Shown here piece by piece: positions 5,364 to 5,912 of a stretch of 5,912 nucleotides of DNA. The notes under the pieces are model-generated. The model searched no databases and was not told the origin of the DNA. It worked only from the letters and a program-made list of their open reading frames with translations. The stretch lies in contig DAHWHV010000147.1 in assembly GCA_027335545.1 (NCBI GenBank), positions 1 to 5,912 of the forward strand, written 5' to 3'. How positions within the stretch are numbered: the first letter of the stretch is position 1; each line of letters opens with the position of its first letter. The stretch is from Clostridia bacterium. Its GTDB lineage: Bacteria; Bacillota_E; RBS10-35; JAJYVN01. A program made the position numbers and the translations under genes.

Positions 5364-5912
5364 TCACGAGAAGGCCACGGCGCCCGCGCTCGGGATCACC
5401 TCGTACCAGTACGGCCCCCGCCGACCCACGGGCAGCGGTGCCCCCCCCCGGCCCGCGGACCAGCGGCAGGCCGTCGGGGCCCAGGCTCCAGGTACCGCGC
5501 CAGCGGCGCCCGTCGCGCAGCACCCACGCCGTACCCCCGTCCCGCCACAGGATCTGGAGCGCCCCGACGGGGTAGGGATCGGGATCCGGAGCCTGGCGGG
5601 CGACCAGGATCAGGACGCTGCCAGCGCGCACCGGGGAGCCGGCCTGGGTCAACAGGCCCTGACCGTTGACGCTCCGGTACCACCACCCCCGCCGCCAGCG
5701 CCAACCCGCGCTGTAGGTGGACACGCCGGGGTCGCGCGGGTAGGTGAGCCCGACGGCGGCGGAGGCCCGCCCCCCGGCCGGCGCGGCAGCGGTGGGTGGG
5801 GACGCCAGGGACCGGGCGGGGAAACCGTCGTGCCGGTCCGCGGCGTTGAGCAGGGCGGCGCGTTTCAGGGCTGGCTTGGTGGCGTCCCCGGTCGCCGTGA
5901 CGGCCGCGCTCC
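5364..5912 (-). pseudogene. DUF3048 (YerB-type) protein, C-terminal part, frameshifted at a G9 run
   Basis: The 5' end lies beyond the window. From the right edge one minus-strand frame gives GLTYPRDPGVSTYSAGWRWR, then WWYRSVNGQGLLTQAGSPV, VLILVARQ and WRGTWSLGPDGLPLVRGPGG. This matches the C-terminal DUF3048 layout: Y-x-R-x-x-NGQ, a NViV-like strand, a G-x-W strand and a closing W-x-E-V-x-P. The closing motif occurs one frame over, after nine consecutive G (5449-5441): APLPVGRRGPYWYEVIPS and a TGA at 5366-5364. Eight G would join the two frames. As written, the first frame instead runs antisense-like and out of frame through the aldo/keto reductase to 4837. Members are usually secreted or lipid-anchored, with roles poorly defined. 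The cause is mutation, homopolymer sequencing error or a slippage-prone tract. The family call is fairly secure. Confidence 0.82.
5441..5449 (-). repeat. Nine-base G homopolymer at the frameshift site
   Basis: Nine C on the plus strand (nine G in the coding sense) form the longest homopolymer I noticed in the window. It sits exactly where the DUF3048 reading frame is lost. Confidence 0.9.

Noticed and set aside
4837..5440. Continuation of the DUF3048 frame past the G9 run as a genuine C-terminal extension
   Set aside because: The translation becomes Arg/Gly/Pro-rich and overlaps the aldo/keto reductase out of frame, while the proper family ending is found in the adjacent frame with a stop and hairpin.
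3114..5669. Very long plus-strand open frame (851 codons) across the minus-strand genes
   Set aside because: Its translation is Pro/Arg/Gly-rich with no family motifs and lies opposite clear minus-strand genes. Long spurious frames are expected at this GC content.
1..5912. tRNA or rRNA genes
   Set aside because: No GGTTCRA-type T-loop with matching cloverleaf arms and no rRNA-like conserved segments were recognised on either strand by eye.

Overview
This window comes from a very GC-rich bacterium (visibly above 70% G+C). Genes use mostly G/C third codon positions, a TTG start follows a textbook AGGAGG ribosome-binding site, and a DUF3048 (YerB-type) gene is present. Together these suggest a high-GC Bacillota lineage such as Thermaerobacter, Symbiobacteriales or Limnochordia. 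That is inference from sequence style only; Chloroflexota or Actinomycetota are not excluded.

Plus strand, left to right: (1) the 3' part of an OppD/DppD-type peptide/nickel-family ABC ATPase (1-840), truncated by the window edge. (2) Its OppF/DppF-type partner (822-2051), whose ABC core starts only near 1194. The ~350 bp between the genes carries perfect inverted repeats, a triple 15-bp tandem repeat and codon use unlike the core. (3) A 445-bp non-coding stretch (2052-2496) with another triple 15-bp repeat and a strong hairpin. (4) A Gfo/Idh/MocA-family NAD(P)-dependent oxidoreductase (2497-3606).

Minus strand, converging on it: a DUF3048 protein gene entering from the right edge (5912-5364), an aldo/keto reductase (5156-4170) and a small nucleotidyltransferase-fold protein (4035-3652). 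The DUF3048 frame is broken at a run of nine G. The aldo/keto reductase has a single in-frame TAG where the family normally has Trp. The nucleotidyltransferase-fold protein has lost all its expected catalytic acidic residues. So the minus-strand half holds three consecutive genes that look inactivated or non-catalytic, while the plus-strand genes keep their motifs.

The two ATPases would pair to power one importer, whose permease and binding-protein genes presumably lie to the left. The oxidoreductase may process the imported solute, but a 445-bp gap separates it from the transporter genes and nothing in the sequence proves a shared pathway. Several genes are followed closely by GC-rich hairpins lacking a T tract. 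I did not find a convincing new multi-gene system. The most useful leads are the two single-lesion genes, the catalytically dead nucleotidyltransferase fold, and the insertion-like segment at the start of the second ATPase.
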